A stretch of 45,772 bases of DNA from Alphaproteobacteria bacterium UBA2964 (GCA_905182615.1 CAJJCG010000010.1:1-45772), one strand, 5' to 3'. Shown: positions 35,521 through 45,311, numbered from the stretch's first letter. Made by a program: numbers and translations. The notes: generated by a model from the letters alone, not told the origin.

Positions 35521-36736
35521 CGAACGATTCTAGATGCTTGAGGCAAGATTCTCTATCTGCTGCAAAGTCACCTGCAATCCACCAATCTTCGACCTGACCT
35601 AATAAACCGCCAATTTCGTTTCCGGTCGGCACGCCTAGATCCACAACGTCCTGCCCGGTGATGAAGAACAACGGCACGGAGCTCGTTTGGGGAAACGGAA
35701 ACAAACTCAGCCAATCTTGATCGGGATCCTGCGCCGCCTTGATCAAAACAAGTTCACTGAATAAATCGGGGCCAAGTCGATAAAGCGCTACCCGGTTTTG
35801 TTTCGTATCAACGCCCGGATCAGGGTGGACGACCGGATCGCAAAGGCGGCAAAACTGATCGCGATCAGCGTTCGAAAATTTAAGCCGAGCCGCGAGAGCT
35901 CGAGCACCATCTTTTTCAAGCTCTACAACCGTCGCCAAACGCCTCAAATAGCCAGGCGCTGTATCGGTAGCGATTTCCGCCTTTATCAAAGCAGGTAAGC
36001 GATCACTATGAACGACCTCAGGAAGCAGGTTGGAGAGGACACCATTCGTTGCCATCAGATCAAAGGTCGGGGCCGGATCAGGAGCCATGAGCAAACGCGA
36101 CATCTCTTTCCAAACCCGCTCCACGGATAATGTTTCGATTTGCGGAGCCATCTCTCGGCAAGCGGCAACAGCCTCTGGGTCCGCCGTTCCAACGCCGTAA
36201 TACGCATAGAACCGAAAAAACCGCAGCAATCGTAGGACATCTTCTTCTATCCGCGCACGCGCACCACCGACAAAACGAATGCGTCCTTCTTTGAGATCGA
36301 CCAGACCACCCACCGGATCAAACACCGTTCCATCAAGGTCACAGTAAAGCGCGTTCAACGTAAGGTCCCGCCGGGCCGCATCTTCCTGCCAGTCAGTCGT
36401 ATAGCTCACCCGCGCATGTCGCCCAAAAGTTTCGACGTCGCGTCGCAACGTTGTTATTTCAAACGGAATTCCATCACATATAGCCGTGATGGTTCCATGC
36501 TCTATGCCGGTTGGAATCGCCCGCAGATCAGCCTGCTCAATGAGCTCCATTACGCGACCGGGGGGCTCCGGAGTGGCGATGTCGATGTCTTTAACTGGAA
36601 GACCAAGCAATGCATCGCGGACGCAACCACCGACGAAACGCGCCGGTTGCCCGCCTGCCATTAAAGCTTTCATGACCGCCTGAGTTTGCGCCTGAGCCAT
36701 CCAGCTATTCACACCTATAGAGGTGGCAGGTTTCAT
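35504..36736 (-). CDS. CCA tRNA nucleotidyltransferase
   Basis: This class II nucleotidyltransferase adds or repairs the CCA end of tRNAs. The 410-residue protein has the N-terminal catalytic domain with RFVGGCVRDALLG and the metal-binding DID in PVKDIDIATPEPP, the RRD motif in EDAARRDLTLNALY, and the RNA-binding segment RIEEDVLRLLRFFRF. A helical C-terminal region follows. The DUF6111 gene lies 15 bp upstream, so it is the last gene of a four-gene run with DUF1285 and NUDIX. PcnB (poly(A) polymerase) is a close relative, but the motifs fit the CCA enzyme of alphaproteobacteria. Confidence 0.9.
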   Translation of the reverse strand: MKPATSIGVNSWMAQAQTQAVMKALMAGGQPARFVGGCVRDALLGLPVKDIDIATPEPPGRVMELIEQADLRAIPTGIEHGTITAICDGIPFEITTLRRDVETFGRHARVSYTTDWQEDAARRDLTLNALYCDLDGTVFDPVGGLVDLKEGRIRFVGGARARIEEDVLRLLRFFRFYAYYGVGTADPEAVAACREMAPQIETLSVERVWKEMSRLLMAPDPAPTFDLMATNGVLSNLLPEVVHSDRLPALIKAEIATDTAPGYLRRLATVVELEKDGARALAARLKFSNADRDQFCRLCDPVVHPDPGVDTKQNRVALYRLGPDLFSELVLIKAAQDPDQDWLSLFPFPQTSSVPLFFITGQDVVDLGVPTGNEIGGLLGQVEDWWIAGDFAADRESCLKHLESFVTARS

Positions 36737-36751
36737 TGGCTAAAACCTTCG

Positions 36752-36973
36752 TCAGAAATCAAGAAGTTCGGGATAAGCGATGATTGTAAAAACTGAAATA
36801 ATCACCAACAAACCACCCGACAGAATAAGCCACGGCCAGGGCAAAGGCTCCCAATCCTCACGAGCAATCGCTCTGGAACCTCCGAGTTTGGGTGGGGCAA
36901 AAGCGCGCCACAGTATGAAGAGCCCGGTCGGCGTTACCAGCGGCACTACAAACAATAAAACCAAGCGGATCAT
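36752..36973 (-). CDS. DUF6111-type small membrane protein
   Basis: This 73-residue protein has two predicted membrane helices (about 2-24, VLLFVVPLVTPTGLFILWRAF, and 48-68, WLILSGGLLVIISVFTIIAY) separated by a hydrophilic loop with WEPLPWPW. This matches the alphaproteobacterial DUF6111 family, of unknown role. Its ATG overlaps the NUDIX stop by 4 bp and the CCA-enzyme gene follows at 15 bp, so it is part of one operon. Confidence 0.78.
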   Translation of the reverse strand: MIRLVLLFVVPLVTPTGLFILWRAFAPPKLGGSRAIAREDWEPLPWPWLILSGGLLVIISVFTIIAYPELLDF

Positions 36974-37572
36974 GCGTTCCTCACCATCTTCCCTAACTCA
37001 ACAAGAATGCGGGCCGTCAAACCCCAGATATAGTGATCATTATAGGGCATCACATAATACTCCCGCGATTCTCCGCGTTCGTCACGCTTTTCCAGCCGAT
37101 GATTGGCAGGATCGAGAATGAACTCCATCGGAACTTCAAATACTTTGGCTACCTCCGAGGGATCTGGCGAGAGGGACATGGGCGGCCGAATCAAGCCCAC
37201 AACCGGCATGACCCGATACCCCGTCCCGGTATCCCGAGCGTTCATCCGGCCCAAAACTTCGATCTTTGAAGTGGAAAGACCGATTTCCTCTTCAGTTTCC
37301 CGAAGCGCCGTTTCTTCAGGTGTCACCTCTCCGGGCTCCACGCGCCCACCAGGAAACGCAATCTGGCCAGCATGATCTGACATAGTGTCAGTTCGTTGTG
37401 TTAGCAGCACCGTCATCCCATCCGCCCGATCAATCAGCGGCACAAGAACGGCCGCAGATCGCAATTCTCTCTCCTCACCTGCTGCGAGTGGTGCCGGCCA
37501 TATATTTCCTGCCGCAGAGGGATCTGGTCCAACGCCAGGTCCATCAAAGATTGTACTTAAAATATCACGCAT
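36970..37572 (-). CDS. NUDIX hydrolase, CoA-pyrophosphatase type
   Basis: This 200-residue NUDIX protein likely splits coenzyme A or acyl-CoA to phosphopantetheine and ADP. It has the CoA-family signature LLTQRTDTMSDHAGQIAFPGG directly before the NUDIX box, which ends ALRETEEEIGL. Homologues include NudL (YeaB). It follows the DUF1285 gene by 20 bp and overlaps the DUF6111 gene by 4 bp. The substrate is inferred from the signature only. Confidence 0.88.
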   Translation of the reverse strand: MRDILSTIFDGPGVGPDPSAAGNIWPAPLAAGEERELRSAAVLVPLIDRADGMTVLLTQRTDTMSDHAGQIAFPGGRVEPGEVTPEETALRETEEEIGLSTSKIEVLGRMNARDTGTGYRVMPVVGLIRPPMSLSPDPSEVAKVFEVPMEFILDPANHRLEKRDERGESREYYVMPYNDHYIWGLTARILVELGKMVRNA

Positions 37573-37592
37573 TATTCCTACCGGCGATTAGC

Positions 37593-38168
37593 TCAATCAG
37601 CTGGGCCTAACGTAAAACAAACACCTTCACTCCATACGCCCAAGATCGTTCTACCGTTATTCTGTTCTTCGACAGCCAATTCCACGAGATCATAGAAAAC
37701 TGCTCGCGTGATCAAGGCTTCAATTCCCTCCCGAACCTGGAGATAGGGAGATGGTTCTCCGGTCTCAGAATTAATCACAACTCTGATCTGATTCTCGGGT
37801 CCCGCGATCACAATATCGTCAACATTTGTTCTGAACGAAAGGCGCTGATTTTGTTCTCCACCGTTCACCGACATTTCAACGGCTTGAAACGGTGCGTCTT
37901 CAACCTGAATTCGGCATTTTTCGACTGGTGTTTCGAGCCAAAAATCGCCCTGAACATCCCGCTTTAAAATCGATCCAAACAGTTTTACGAGTTGTCTTCG
38001 TTCAATGGGAGAGCCATGATAATACCAAGTACCGTCACGGGCGATACGCATATCGATATCGCCACAAAATAGCTGACCGTTCGGAACGCAGGATTTGTCT
38101 CCAAGAAGACCGCGCTCAAGCGATTCCTTCAACTCGTCGCTGGGACTACCGGTAAGTGACTTTTCCAT
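37593..38168 (-). CDS. DUF1285 protein
   Basis: This 191-residue cytoplasmic protein contains FCGDIDMRIARDGTWYYHGS and SPIERRQLVKLFGSILKRD, then PVEKCRIQVEDAPFQAVEM, the pattern of the DUF1285 family. The structure of one member is known, but its role is not established. It starts 30 bp from the divergent moxR start, and heads the DUF1285-NUDIX-DUF6111-CCA operon. The start at 38168 has a weak ribosome-binding site; a downstream start would widen the gap. Confidence 0.85.
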   Translation of the reverse strand: MEKSLTGSPSDELKESLERGLLGDKSCVPNGQLFCGDIDMRIARDGTWYYHGSPIERRQLVKLFGSILKRDVQGDFWLETPVEKCRIQVEDAPFQAVEMSVNGGEQNQRLSFRTNVDDIVIAGPENQIRVVINSETGEPSPYLQVREGIEALITRAVFYDLVELAVEEQNNGRTILGVWSEGVCFTLGPAD

Positions 38169-38198
38169 GGTGCACCGCCTGCGTCATGGAGACTCTAT

Positions 38199-39230
38199 AT
38201 GTCTGAAACAGAATCTCTAACTCAATCCCCCGGTTCTGAAGAAGAACCCCCTGCCCGTCTTGTCGCGGAAATCGATTCATTGGGCCAGCGCATAGCCCTC
38301 GTTCGCGAACGGATCGGCCGGATAATCTTTGGCCAAAACCAAGTGATAGAAGAAACACTTATCACGCTGCTAGCCGGCGGTCACGTTTTGTTAATCGGCT
38401 TCCCTGGCCTCGGGAAAACGCGACTGGTCGAAACCCTTGGAACCGTTTTAGGTTTAGATGACAAACGAATTCAATTCACACCCGATTTAATGCCTGCAGA
38501 TATTCTCGGATCCGAGATACTGGATGAAGCAGAGGACGAAACACGAAGGTCTTTTCGGTTTATCGAAGGGCCGGTGTTTTGCCAGCTTCTTATGGCCGAC
38601 GAAATCAATCGCGCTAGTCCAAGGACACAATCTGCCTTGCTGCAGGCGATGCAGGAAAAAACAGTTTCTGTCGCTGGCCAAAATCACGCTTTGCCAAATC
38701 CTTTTCATGTCCTGGCGACACAGAACCCGTTGGAACAGGAAGGCACCTATCCGTTGCCAGAAGCGCAGCTCGACCGGTTTTTGATGCAGGTCGACGTCAG
38801 CTATCCATCGGAAGAAGCCGAACGCGAAATTCTCCTGGCAACAACAGGATCAGAAACGGCGACAGCTGAACAGGTACTGACAGCGGATGAACTGATTGCT
38901 GCACAACAGCTGGTGAGGCAAATTCCGGTCGGCGACAGCGTCGTACAATCGATCCTCAACCTCGTCCGATCAGCACGCCCAACAGAAAGCGCTTTGCCCG
39001 ATATTCGGGATCACGTTGCCTGGGGACCCGGTCCCCGTGCAAGTCAGGCATTGATGTTAGCGTGCCGGGCCCGCGCCCTGCTGGACGGTCGCTACGCACC
39101 ATCCATCGACGATGTCGTTGCACTGTCCAAACCTGTTCTCCGGCACCGCATGGCGCTAAGTTTTGCGGCACGTGCGGATGGTGTAACCATTGACGAGGTT
39201 ATTGAACGGCTGTGCGCTCCTTTGGCTTAA
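38199..39230 (+). CDS. MoxR-family AAA+ ATPase
   Basis: This 343-residue MoxR-type AAA+ ATPase probably acts as a chaperone that matures metal-binding VWA-domain proteins. Walker A is GFPGLGKT at 67-74, Walker B LLMADEIN at about 130-137, and the sensor region includes VLATQNPLEQEGTYPLPEAQ. It starts the MoxR-DUF58-DUF4159-VWA operon; the last 19 bp overlap the next gene. GGAG stands 10 bp before the ATG. Confidence 0.95.
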   Translation: MSETESLTQSPGSEEEPPARLVAEIDSLGQRIALVRERIGRIIFGQNQVIEETLITLLAGGHVLLIGFPGLGKTRLVETLGTVLGLDDKRIQFTPDLMPADILGSEILDEAEDETRRSFRFIEGPVFCQLLMADEINRASPRTQSALLQAMQEKTVSVAGQNHALPNPFHVLATQNPLEQEGTYPLPEAQLDRFLMQVDVSYPSEEAEREILLATTGSETATAEQVLTADELIAAQQLVRQIPVGDSVVQSILNLVRSARPTESALPDIRDHVAWGPGPRASQALMLACRARALLDGRYAPSIDDVVALSKPVLRHRMALSFAARADGVTIDEVIERLCAPLA

Positions 39231-40135
39231 AACTCGCTGGCCTCGGCAACCGAAACGCCGAGCGCCCAGTATCCGTCAGACAACGAGCAGAGGAAACCGC
39301 CGCTCGTTTACCGCCTTTGCTGGTGGCTGCCGAACGCATTGCGGCTACCGTTGCGCAAGGCGTCCATGGCCGTCGTCGCGTTGGTAAAGGCGAGTCATTT
39401 TGGCAATTCCGGCGTTACCAGCAAGGCGACCCTGTTCAAAGCATTGACTGGCGGCAGTCAGCGAAGCGCGAACACCTGTATATTCGAGAGAATGAGTGGG
39501 AAGCAGCCCAAAGCGTATGGGTATGGCTGGATCGCTCCACATCCATGCAATATCACTCCAACGTCGGCTTGCCGGACAAGGCCGACCGTGCTGCTGTTCT
39601 GATGCTGGCACTTTCCTCTCTCCTCATTCGCGGCGGCGAACGCATCACCCTCCTCGGATCAGGTATACCGCCATCGAATGGCCGCGCCGTTATGGACAGG
39701 CTCGTTGCCTCTATTTCCTTAGAAAATTCTGAGGAGCAAAGTGCTCCACCGCTGGAACAGCTACCGCGATACGCCCGGGTTGTCATGATTTCTGATTTCC
39801 TGATGCCGCCCGCAGAAATCGAACAGACGCTGCGGGGATTCGCATCACTCGGGGTCCGGGGTCATCTATTGCAGGTTTTTGATCCCGCAGAGCAAAGCTT
39901 GCCGTTTTCTGGCCGAGTACGCTTTGAAGGGTTGGAAGGAGAAGGTACGGCTCTAATCGGTCGCGTGGAGGCCGTCAGAACAGAGTACATGCGACTCATG
40001 AAAAAACACCGACGCGCGATTGAAGATATAGCCCGCAGTTTGGGTTGGACCTACCTTGCTCATGTTACCGATCAGCCACCGCAAACGGCGTTGCTCGCGC
40101 TCTACCATGCCCTCGTAGAAACGCCAGGAGCCTAG
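39212..40135 (+). CDS. DUF58 protein (VWA-like)
   Basis: This 307-residue cytoplasmic protein has the DUF58 core: GVHGRRRVGKGESFWQFRRY, then GDPVQSIDWRQSAKREHLYI. The adjacent DRSTSM is a metal-binding MIDAS-like DxSxS motif of a VWA fold. DUF58 proteins are standard partners of MoxR ATPases. The start is GTG at 39212 inside the end of moxR, which indicates coupled translation. The exact role is unknown; related Bat proteins of Bacteroides affect aerotolerance and envelope stress. Confidence 0.9.
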   Translation: MRSFGLKLAGLGNRNAERPVSVRQRAEETAARLPPLLVAAERIAATVAQGVHGRRRVGKGESFWQFRRYQQGDPVQSIDWRQSAKREHLYIRENEWEAAQSVWVWLDRSTSMQYHSNVGLPDKADRAAVLMLALSSLLIRGGERITLLGSGIPPSNGRAVMDRLVASISLENSEEQSAPPLEQLPRYARVVMISDFLMPPAEIEQTLRGFASLGVRGHLLQVFDPAEQSLPFSGRVRFEGLEGEGTALIGRVEAVRTEYMRLMKKHRRAIEDIARSLGWTYLAHVTDQPPQTALLALYHALVETPGA

Positions 40136-40138
40136 GGG

Positions 40139-42934
40139 GTGCTAGACTTCGGTCCTCTTGTTTTTACGGCGCCGTGGATTTTAGTAGCCCTCGCCGCGTT
40201 GCCGATTTTGTGTTGGTTACTGCGGGTTACACCTCCTGCCCCACTAGTTCGTGCATTTCCGCCCTTGCAGTTTTTGCTCGCGCTCCAACCTCAGGAAGAA
40301 ACCCCAGCAAAGACCCCGCTATGGCTAATCCTGCTGCGTATACTTATCGCTTCTCTAATCATCCTTGGCCTCGCCCATCCGGTGTGGAATCAGGGCAGGC
40401 AACTATATGGCAGCGGCCCCCTGATTCTCGTTGTCGACGACGGCTGGGCCGCCGCGCCTGTGTGGCAAAAACGCTTGGATACGATTGAAAACCTCGTAGA
40501 CCAGGCGGATCGCGAAGGACGTGCTGTTCAAGTTTTGATGACAGCTAAACGGCTTCGGTCGGAGCCCAGTCATATTAGCGATCTTATGCGCCCTGCAAAA
40601 GCACGCCAGATCCTCCGACGTATCAAGCCAAAACCATGGCCAACAGATCGGCGCGCAGCGTTGGCCGCTCTTAAAAATGTAACTGTTAACGGCTCGGCAC
40701 ACATCGCGTGGTTGTCAGATGGATTAAATGATGCCGGTGCCGCATCACTCATGGATCGGCTGCGAGAACTGGGCGCCCTGCGTCTTTATCGCGAGCCCTC
40801 AACCGCTTTGGCAAAGACCTTATCTCAGCCGCGAACAGTTGCCGGTGGGTTGATCTTTCCGGTTCAGCGGGTGAATGGACCGCTCGGCAAGTCAGAATCC
40901 CAAGTTAGATTGTTTGACGAAGACGGTCGCTTGTTGGCGCGTGAAAAAGCTACCTTTGATCCGGGGAAATCGGTTGCAGAGGCTCGTTTCAAATTGCCTC
41001 CGGATATCCGCAACCGAGCTGCAAGTGCCGAAATAGAGGGGGAAGATAGCGCCGGTGCTGTTTTCCTGCTGGACGAACGGTGGCGTCGGCGCCCTGTGGG
41101 AATTGCGATCGGTGGGCTGACCGAAGGATCGGTCCCGCTTCTGAGCGACGATTATTATCTGAAACGCGCTCTCGACCCTTTTAGCGATGTTAGAACCGGC
41201 ACTATCGGCGACCTTACAAAGCTAAAATTGGCGATGATCGTCTTGGCCGACATCGGGAAGCTTAGCAAACCGCAAACTGACTCTCTGCTCACTTGGTTAA
41301 ACAAAGGCGGCGTTCTCGTCCGGTTCGCGGGCCCGCGCATGGCGCAGGGTACTGACCAACTGGTGCCGGTTCAACTACGGGGAGGCGGTCGTGCGCTTGG
41401 CGGCACAATGTCCTGGACGACGCCTGCCAAACTCATGCCATTCGAAGACAAGGGCCCGTTTTCAGGCCTCAAAATCCCGACTGACATTCGAATTAAACGT
41501 CAGGTGCTCGCACAACCAACGCTGGATTTAAACGAGAAGACCTGGGCACGGTTGACCGACGGAACGCCGCTCGTGACCGCAGAGCGCAAAGGAAATGGCT
41601 GGCTCATTTTAGTCCACACTACAGCCAATACAGAATGGTCCAACCTACCGATTTCAGGCCTTTTCGTTGGTATGATGCAACGCGTTGCCGCCTTGAGCCT
41701 CGGTGTTAAGAGCGATGGCGGCACGATGATTTTTCCGCCGCTTCAGATCATGGATGGGTTTGGTGTCTTAGGAACGCCATCTTCGAAAGCTATCGCGATT
41801 CCAGGAAAAGCATTCTCCAAGGCCGCCGCTGGGCCCCAAACACCGCCTGGTTATTATGGCAAAGGTGAAACACGCCGCGCTCTTAATTTGTCTTCGTCAA
41901 TTCGCAGCCTATCGGCACTGAATAATATTCCATCAGGTGTCGAAACCGTCGATTATATGATTGCTACCGGCTTGGATGCTAAGCCCTGGCTGCTGCTCAT
42001 CGCCCTCCTATTGCTCATGGGTGATTTGATCATCAGCTACATATTGCGTGGGTTGGGAATCAGCATTGTGGCAACGCCAAATGTTAGGACTGCTGGACGC
42101 GCCGCGGGCATTGCCCTTCTTCTACTGTCCGGTCTGACGGTTTTTGCAACGGTGGTCGTTGCCCAAACAACGAAACCTTCACAAACCACAAGCTCACTGG
42201 ACCCAGCAGAAAGATTCGCCCTGCGAGCAACATCGGCAACCCGGCTTGCTTATGTATTAACGAATGACGGGGCGATCGATTCCGTGAGCCGTGCGGGATT
42301 AATAGGTCTCACAGACATTTTGCGCCGCAGAACTGCCGTCGAAGCCGGGACACCGATTGGCGTCGATATTGAGCGAGACGAGTTGGCGTTTTTTCCGTTG
42401 TTGTATTGGCCGGTCTCGCTCCGTCAACGCCCATTGTCGGATCGAGCTATCGAAAAACTCAGCGCTTATCTAAGAACGGGAGGGACCGTCCTGTTCGATA
42501 CACGGGAACAATCAAGGCTCACCTTTGACCCCTTTGGGAGCGGTGGTGCTGAAGCTGCCAAACTCCGCTCGATGTTACGTGAGCTTGATATCCCAGCGCT
42601 GGTCCCGGTACCAACCGATCACGTGATCAATAAAGCGTTTTATTTGCTGAAGGAATACCCCGGGAGATGGCGCGGTGGCACGGTATGGGTAGAACGGCGC
42701 GGTGGTCGTCACAATGACGGCGTGTCGTCCGTTTTGATTGGCAGCAATGATTGGGCTGGTGCCTGGGCTGTCGATCCGCAAGGGTCTCCAATGTTTCCAG
42801 TCTCGTCCGATGGTGAGCGGCAGCGGGAATTTGCCTACCGATTTGGTGTGAATTGGGTGATGTATGCCCTGACCGGCAACTACAAAACCGATCAGGTCCA
42901 TGTACCGTCGATTATTGAACGGCTCGGGCAGTAG
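40139..42934 (+). CDS. DUF4159 membrane protein (BatA-like N-terminus)
   Basis: This is a 931-residue membrane protein. The N-terminus carries a BatA-type pair of helices (residues 9-31 and about 61-80; LWLILLRILIASLIILGLAHP). A long extracytoplasmic VWA-like and GATase-like middle follows. Two further helices lie near 615-640 and 655-680 (LLLIALLLLMGDLIISYILR; AAGIALLLLSGLTVFATVVV). The C-terminal 200 or so residues are the DUF4159 domain (ATRLAYVLTNDGAI, LSAYLRTGGTVLFDTREQ). The start is GTG at 40139 with a very close GGGG; no better start is seen. It is the third gene of the MoxR operon. Confidence 0.88.
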   Translation: MLDFGPLVFTAPWILVALAALPILCWLLRVTPPAPLVRAFPPLQFLLALQPQEETPAKTPLWLILLRILIASLIILGLAHPVWNQGRQLYGSGPLILVVDDGWAAAPVWQKRLDTIENLVDQADREGRAVQVLMTAKRLRSEPSHISDLMRPAKARQILRRIKPKPWPTDRRAALAALKNVTVNGSAHIAWLSDGLNDAGAASLMDRLRELGALRLYREPSTALAKTLSQPRTVAGGLIFPVQRVNGPLGKSESQVRLFDEDGRLLAREKATFDPGKSVAEARFKLPPDIRNRAASAEIEGEDSAGAVFLLDERWRRRPVGIAIGGLTEGSVPLLSDDYYLKRALDPFSDVRTGTIGDLTKLKLAMIVLADIGKLSKPQTDSLLTWLNKGGVLVRFAGPRMAQGTDQLVPVQLRGGGRALGGTMSWTTPAKLMPFEDKGPFSGLKIPTDIRIKRQVLAQPTLDLNEKTWARLTDGTPLVTAERKGNGWLILVHTTANTEWSNLPISGLFVGMMQRVAALSLGVKSDGGTMIFPPLQIMDGFGVLGTPSSKAIAIPGKAFSKAAAGPQTPPGYYGKGETRRALNLSSSIRSLSALNNIPSGVETVDYMIATGLDAKPWLLLIALLLLMGDLIISYILRGLGISIVATPNVRTAGRAAGIALLLLSGLTVFATVVVAQTTKPSQTTSSLDPAERFALRATSATRLAYVLTNDGAIDSVSRAGLIGLTDILRRRTAVEAGTPIGVDIERDELAFFPLLYWPVSLRQRPLSDRAIEKLSAYLRTGGTVLFDTREQSRLTFDPFGSGGAEAAKLRSMLRELDIPALVPVPTDHVINKAFYLLKEYPGRWRGGTVWVERRGGRHNDGVSSVLIGSNDWAGAWAVDPQGSPMFPVSSDGERQREFAYRFGVNWVMYALTGNYKTDQVHVPSIIERLGQ

Positions 42935-42946
42935 GGAGGGAATGGC

Positions 42947-45013
42947 ATGATTACCATCGATTTCTCTCCACTGTTCCCCTGGACCCTTCTCATCACGCTC
43001 GCTGTTCTATCAGCCATTCTTTTAGGCTATGGGATATTGCGCCGAGCTCGAGGAATTGCATGGCGCTCGGCAGCGCTAGTCGGCCTATTGCTTGCTCTAA
43101 CTAATCCGGTCGCTGTTCAGAAAAATCGCGATGCCAAATCTGATATATTAGCGGTCGTTGTCGATGACTCAACAAGTCGAAAATTAGGCGATCGAGCAGC
43201 CGTTTCGGACAAGGCTTTAGCCCATATAGAAAAAACTGTTCACAACCTGCGTAATATCGAATTACGTATTATCAGGGCTGGCGCCTCTGATGCAGCGCGC
43301 GGGCCAGTAGACGGCACACGACTGTTCAAGGCACTGGAACGAGCAACAGCTGATATTGCACAGACCCGAATGGCCAGCACGATCTTTATTACGGATGGCC
43401 AGGTACATGACATTCCTGATGCCAAGACTGGAAACTCGTTAGCTGGGCCCGTTCATGTTCTACTGACCGGCAAGCGCAAAGAATACGACCGCCGAATTAT
43501 TGTTCAGAGTGTTCCGAAATACGGCATCGTCGACAAGGAAGTAGAACTCACGATCCGAATTGAGGATGCCCAAACGCCAGAAGGCACTGCGCCGGTATCT
43601 ATTGTGCAGGATGGTGGACCACCCAAGCAGGTCAGCGTCCCAATTGGACGAGACCATACCGTTAAAGTAACGCTCGGACATGCGGGCGCGAATATTCTTC
43701 AAATGGAAGTCCAGGGCGTCCCTGGCGAGCTCACGCCGATAAACAATCGCGCCGTTGTATCGATAAACGGTGTCAGAGAACGGCTCCGCGTGCTGCTCGT
43801 GTCGGGGGAACCGCATCCCGGCGAGCGAGTATGGCGCAATCTGCTAAAAGCCGATCCTTCGGTAGATTTGGTACACTTCACGATCCTTCGTCCTCCGGAA
43901 AAGCAGGATATGACGCCAGTCCGGGAACTATCACTCATCGCTTTTCCCATCCGCGAGCTCTTCGAAGTTAAGTTAAATGACTTTGACCTGATAATTTTTG
44001 ACCGCTATCGCCGTCGCGGCGTGCTACCGTCGATCTATATCGACAATGTCTCTCGCTATGTCGAAAACGGTGGTGCCGTCCTCGAAGCCGCAGGACCCGA
44101 GTATGCTGGAAACGAGACGCTATACCAGTCTCCGCTAGGCCGCATCCTCCCCGGTGAGCCCACTGGGGTTGTCATGACGGGCGGGCTCAGAGTCAAATTA
44201 ACGAAGACCGGACAACGCCACAGCATAACTGCCGACTTGCCAGGTGCTGGCATCGGTGAGGAGCTCCCCCGTTGGGGTAAATGGTACCGGCAAGTTGAAG
44301 TCATCAAGCGCAGCGGCAGAACTTTGATGAGCGGCACGTCTGGCAAACCAATATTAATCGTCAACCGGGTTCAAAAAGGCCGCGTCGCTCAGCTAACGAG
44401 TGATCAAATCTGGTTATGGGCACGTGGATTGGGCGGCGGCGGCCCTCATGCCGAATTGCTACGGCGACTCGCTCACTGGCTTATGAAAGAGCCTGAACTC
44501 GAAGAGAACTCTTTACGGGCTCAGGTAGAGGGTAACAAGCTCTCGATTACGCGGCGCAGTGTTGATCCGGACAAATCGCCCGTCGAAGTGACTATGCCTT
44601 CCGGCAAAACGACCTCGGTAACGCTTACCCCCGGCGTCGGTGGGCGGGCCAAGGCCCTGATTCCCGTAACAGAAACAGGAATTTATAGGGTCTCTGATCG
44701 CAATCGAACGGCCCTGGCGGCCGTCGGGAATCTTAACCCGCTGGAGTTCTCGGATATGAGGACGACAGGTCGTCGATTCCAAGCGCTCAGCAAAGCGACA
44801 GGTGGTGGCATTATTTGGATGGAAGACGGCGCACCAGATTTACGCCGGGTTAAACCTGAACGCGCCTCTGCAGGGCGTGATTGGCTCGGCCTGCTCGACA
44901 ATCAAAATTTTACCGTGAAGAGTGTAAGCGAAGTGCCACTACTGCGAGAATTTATAATCCTACTTCTCGCGCTCGGCACATTGCTTATGGCATGGCGCGC
45001 TGAAGGCCGTTAA
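42947..45013 (+). CDS. Large membrane protein with VWA-like domain
   Basis: This 688-residue protein has two N-terminal helices (about 9-28 and 38-52), a VWA-like region with MIDAS-type motifs VVDDSTSRK and FITDGQVHD, an Ig-like segment, a GATase1-like region (DLIIFDRYRRRGVLPSIYID; GGAVLEAAGPEY) and a final transmembrane helix (EFIILLLALGTLLMAWRAEG). It is likely an inner-membrane partner of the MoxR/DUF58/DUF4159 proteins, the fourth and last gene, 12 bp after DUF4159. AGGGAGG stands before the ATG. The function is unknown. Confidence 0.82.
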   Translation: MITIDFSPLFPWTLLITLAVLSAILLGYGILRRARGIAWRSAALVGLLLALTNPVAVQKNRDAKSDILAVVVDDSTSRKLGDRAAVSDKALAHIEKTVHNLRNIELRIIRAGASDAARGPVDGTRLFKALERATADIAQTRMASTIFITDGQVHDIPDAKTGNSLAGPVHVLLTGKRKEYDRRIIVQSVPKYGIVDKEVELTIRIEDAQTPEGTAPVSIVQDGGPPKQVSVPIGRDHTVKVTLGHAGANILQMEVQGVPGELTPINNRAVVSINGVRERLRVLLVSGEPHPGERVWRNLLKADPSVDLVHFTILRPPEKQDMTPVRELSLIAFPIRELFEVKLNDFDLIIFDRYRRRGVLPSIYIDNVSRYVENGGAVLEAAGPEYAGNETLYQSPLGRILPGEPTGVVMTGGLRVKLTKTGQRHSITADLPGAGIGEELPRWGKWYRQVEVIKRSGRTLMSGTSGKPILIVNRVQKGRVAQLTSDQIWLWARGLGGGGPHAELLRRLAHWLMKEPELEENSLRAQVEGNKLSITRRSVDPDKSPVEVTMPSGKTTSVTLTPGVGGRAKALIPVTETGIYRVSDRNRTALAAVGNLNPLEFSDMRTTGRRFQALSKATGGGIIWMEDGAPDLRRVKPERASAGRDWLGLLDNQNFTVKSVSEVPLLREFIILLLALGTLLMAWRAEGR

Positions 45014-45311
45014 CCCAACAGATCGACGACTCCAAATAATTCAGATTTGTTATTCTTTAATATCCGCCGCAATTCTGGGCTCGGTAACCATTTGGGCTTG
45101 CGCATACGGTCACTAAAAGACGGGAACATATAGTTGCAGCTGATACTAATGCGGTCTTTGCTCAATTAATTGACGGGCACCCCATGCGTCAGCCACGGGG
45201 AAACATGATCAGCGTTTCAATTTTCCGATTAACCAGCGCGAAGACTTCTTCTTCAAAATCAACGATCCAAAGGGGCATCGGGAACAGATTGTGAATCTTA
45301 AATTCTGACAT
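45010..45311 (-). pseudogene. Relic of a 2OG-Fe(II) oxygenase gene (internal deletion)
   Basis: The first 35 codons (start 45311) read KIHNLFPMPLWIVDFEEEVF and further, like the N-terminus of the TIGR02466 oxygenase family. Near 45208 the frame breaks; the other frame continues HVSPWLTHGVPVN, a stop, then LSKDRISISCNYMF, which resembles the C-terminal second metal-histidine and arginine block of the same family. The final part reads DRMRKPKWLPSPELRR and ends at 45010. About 100 or more central residues, including the HxD iron motif, are missing. The stop overlaps the end of the VWA gene by 4 bp. Confidence 0.7.
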
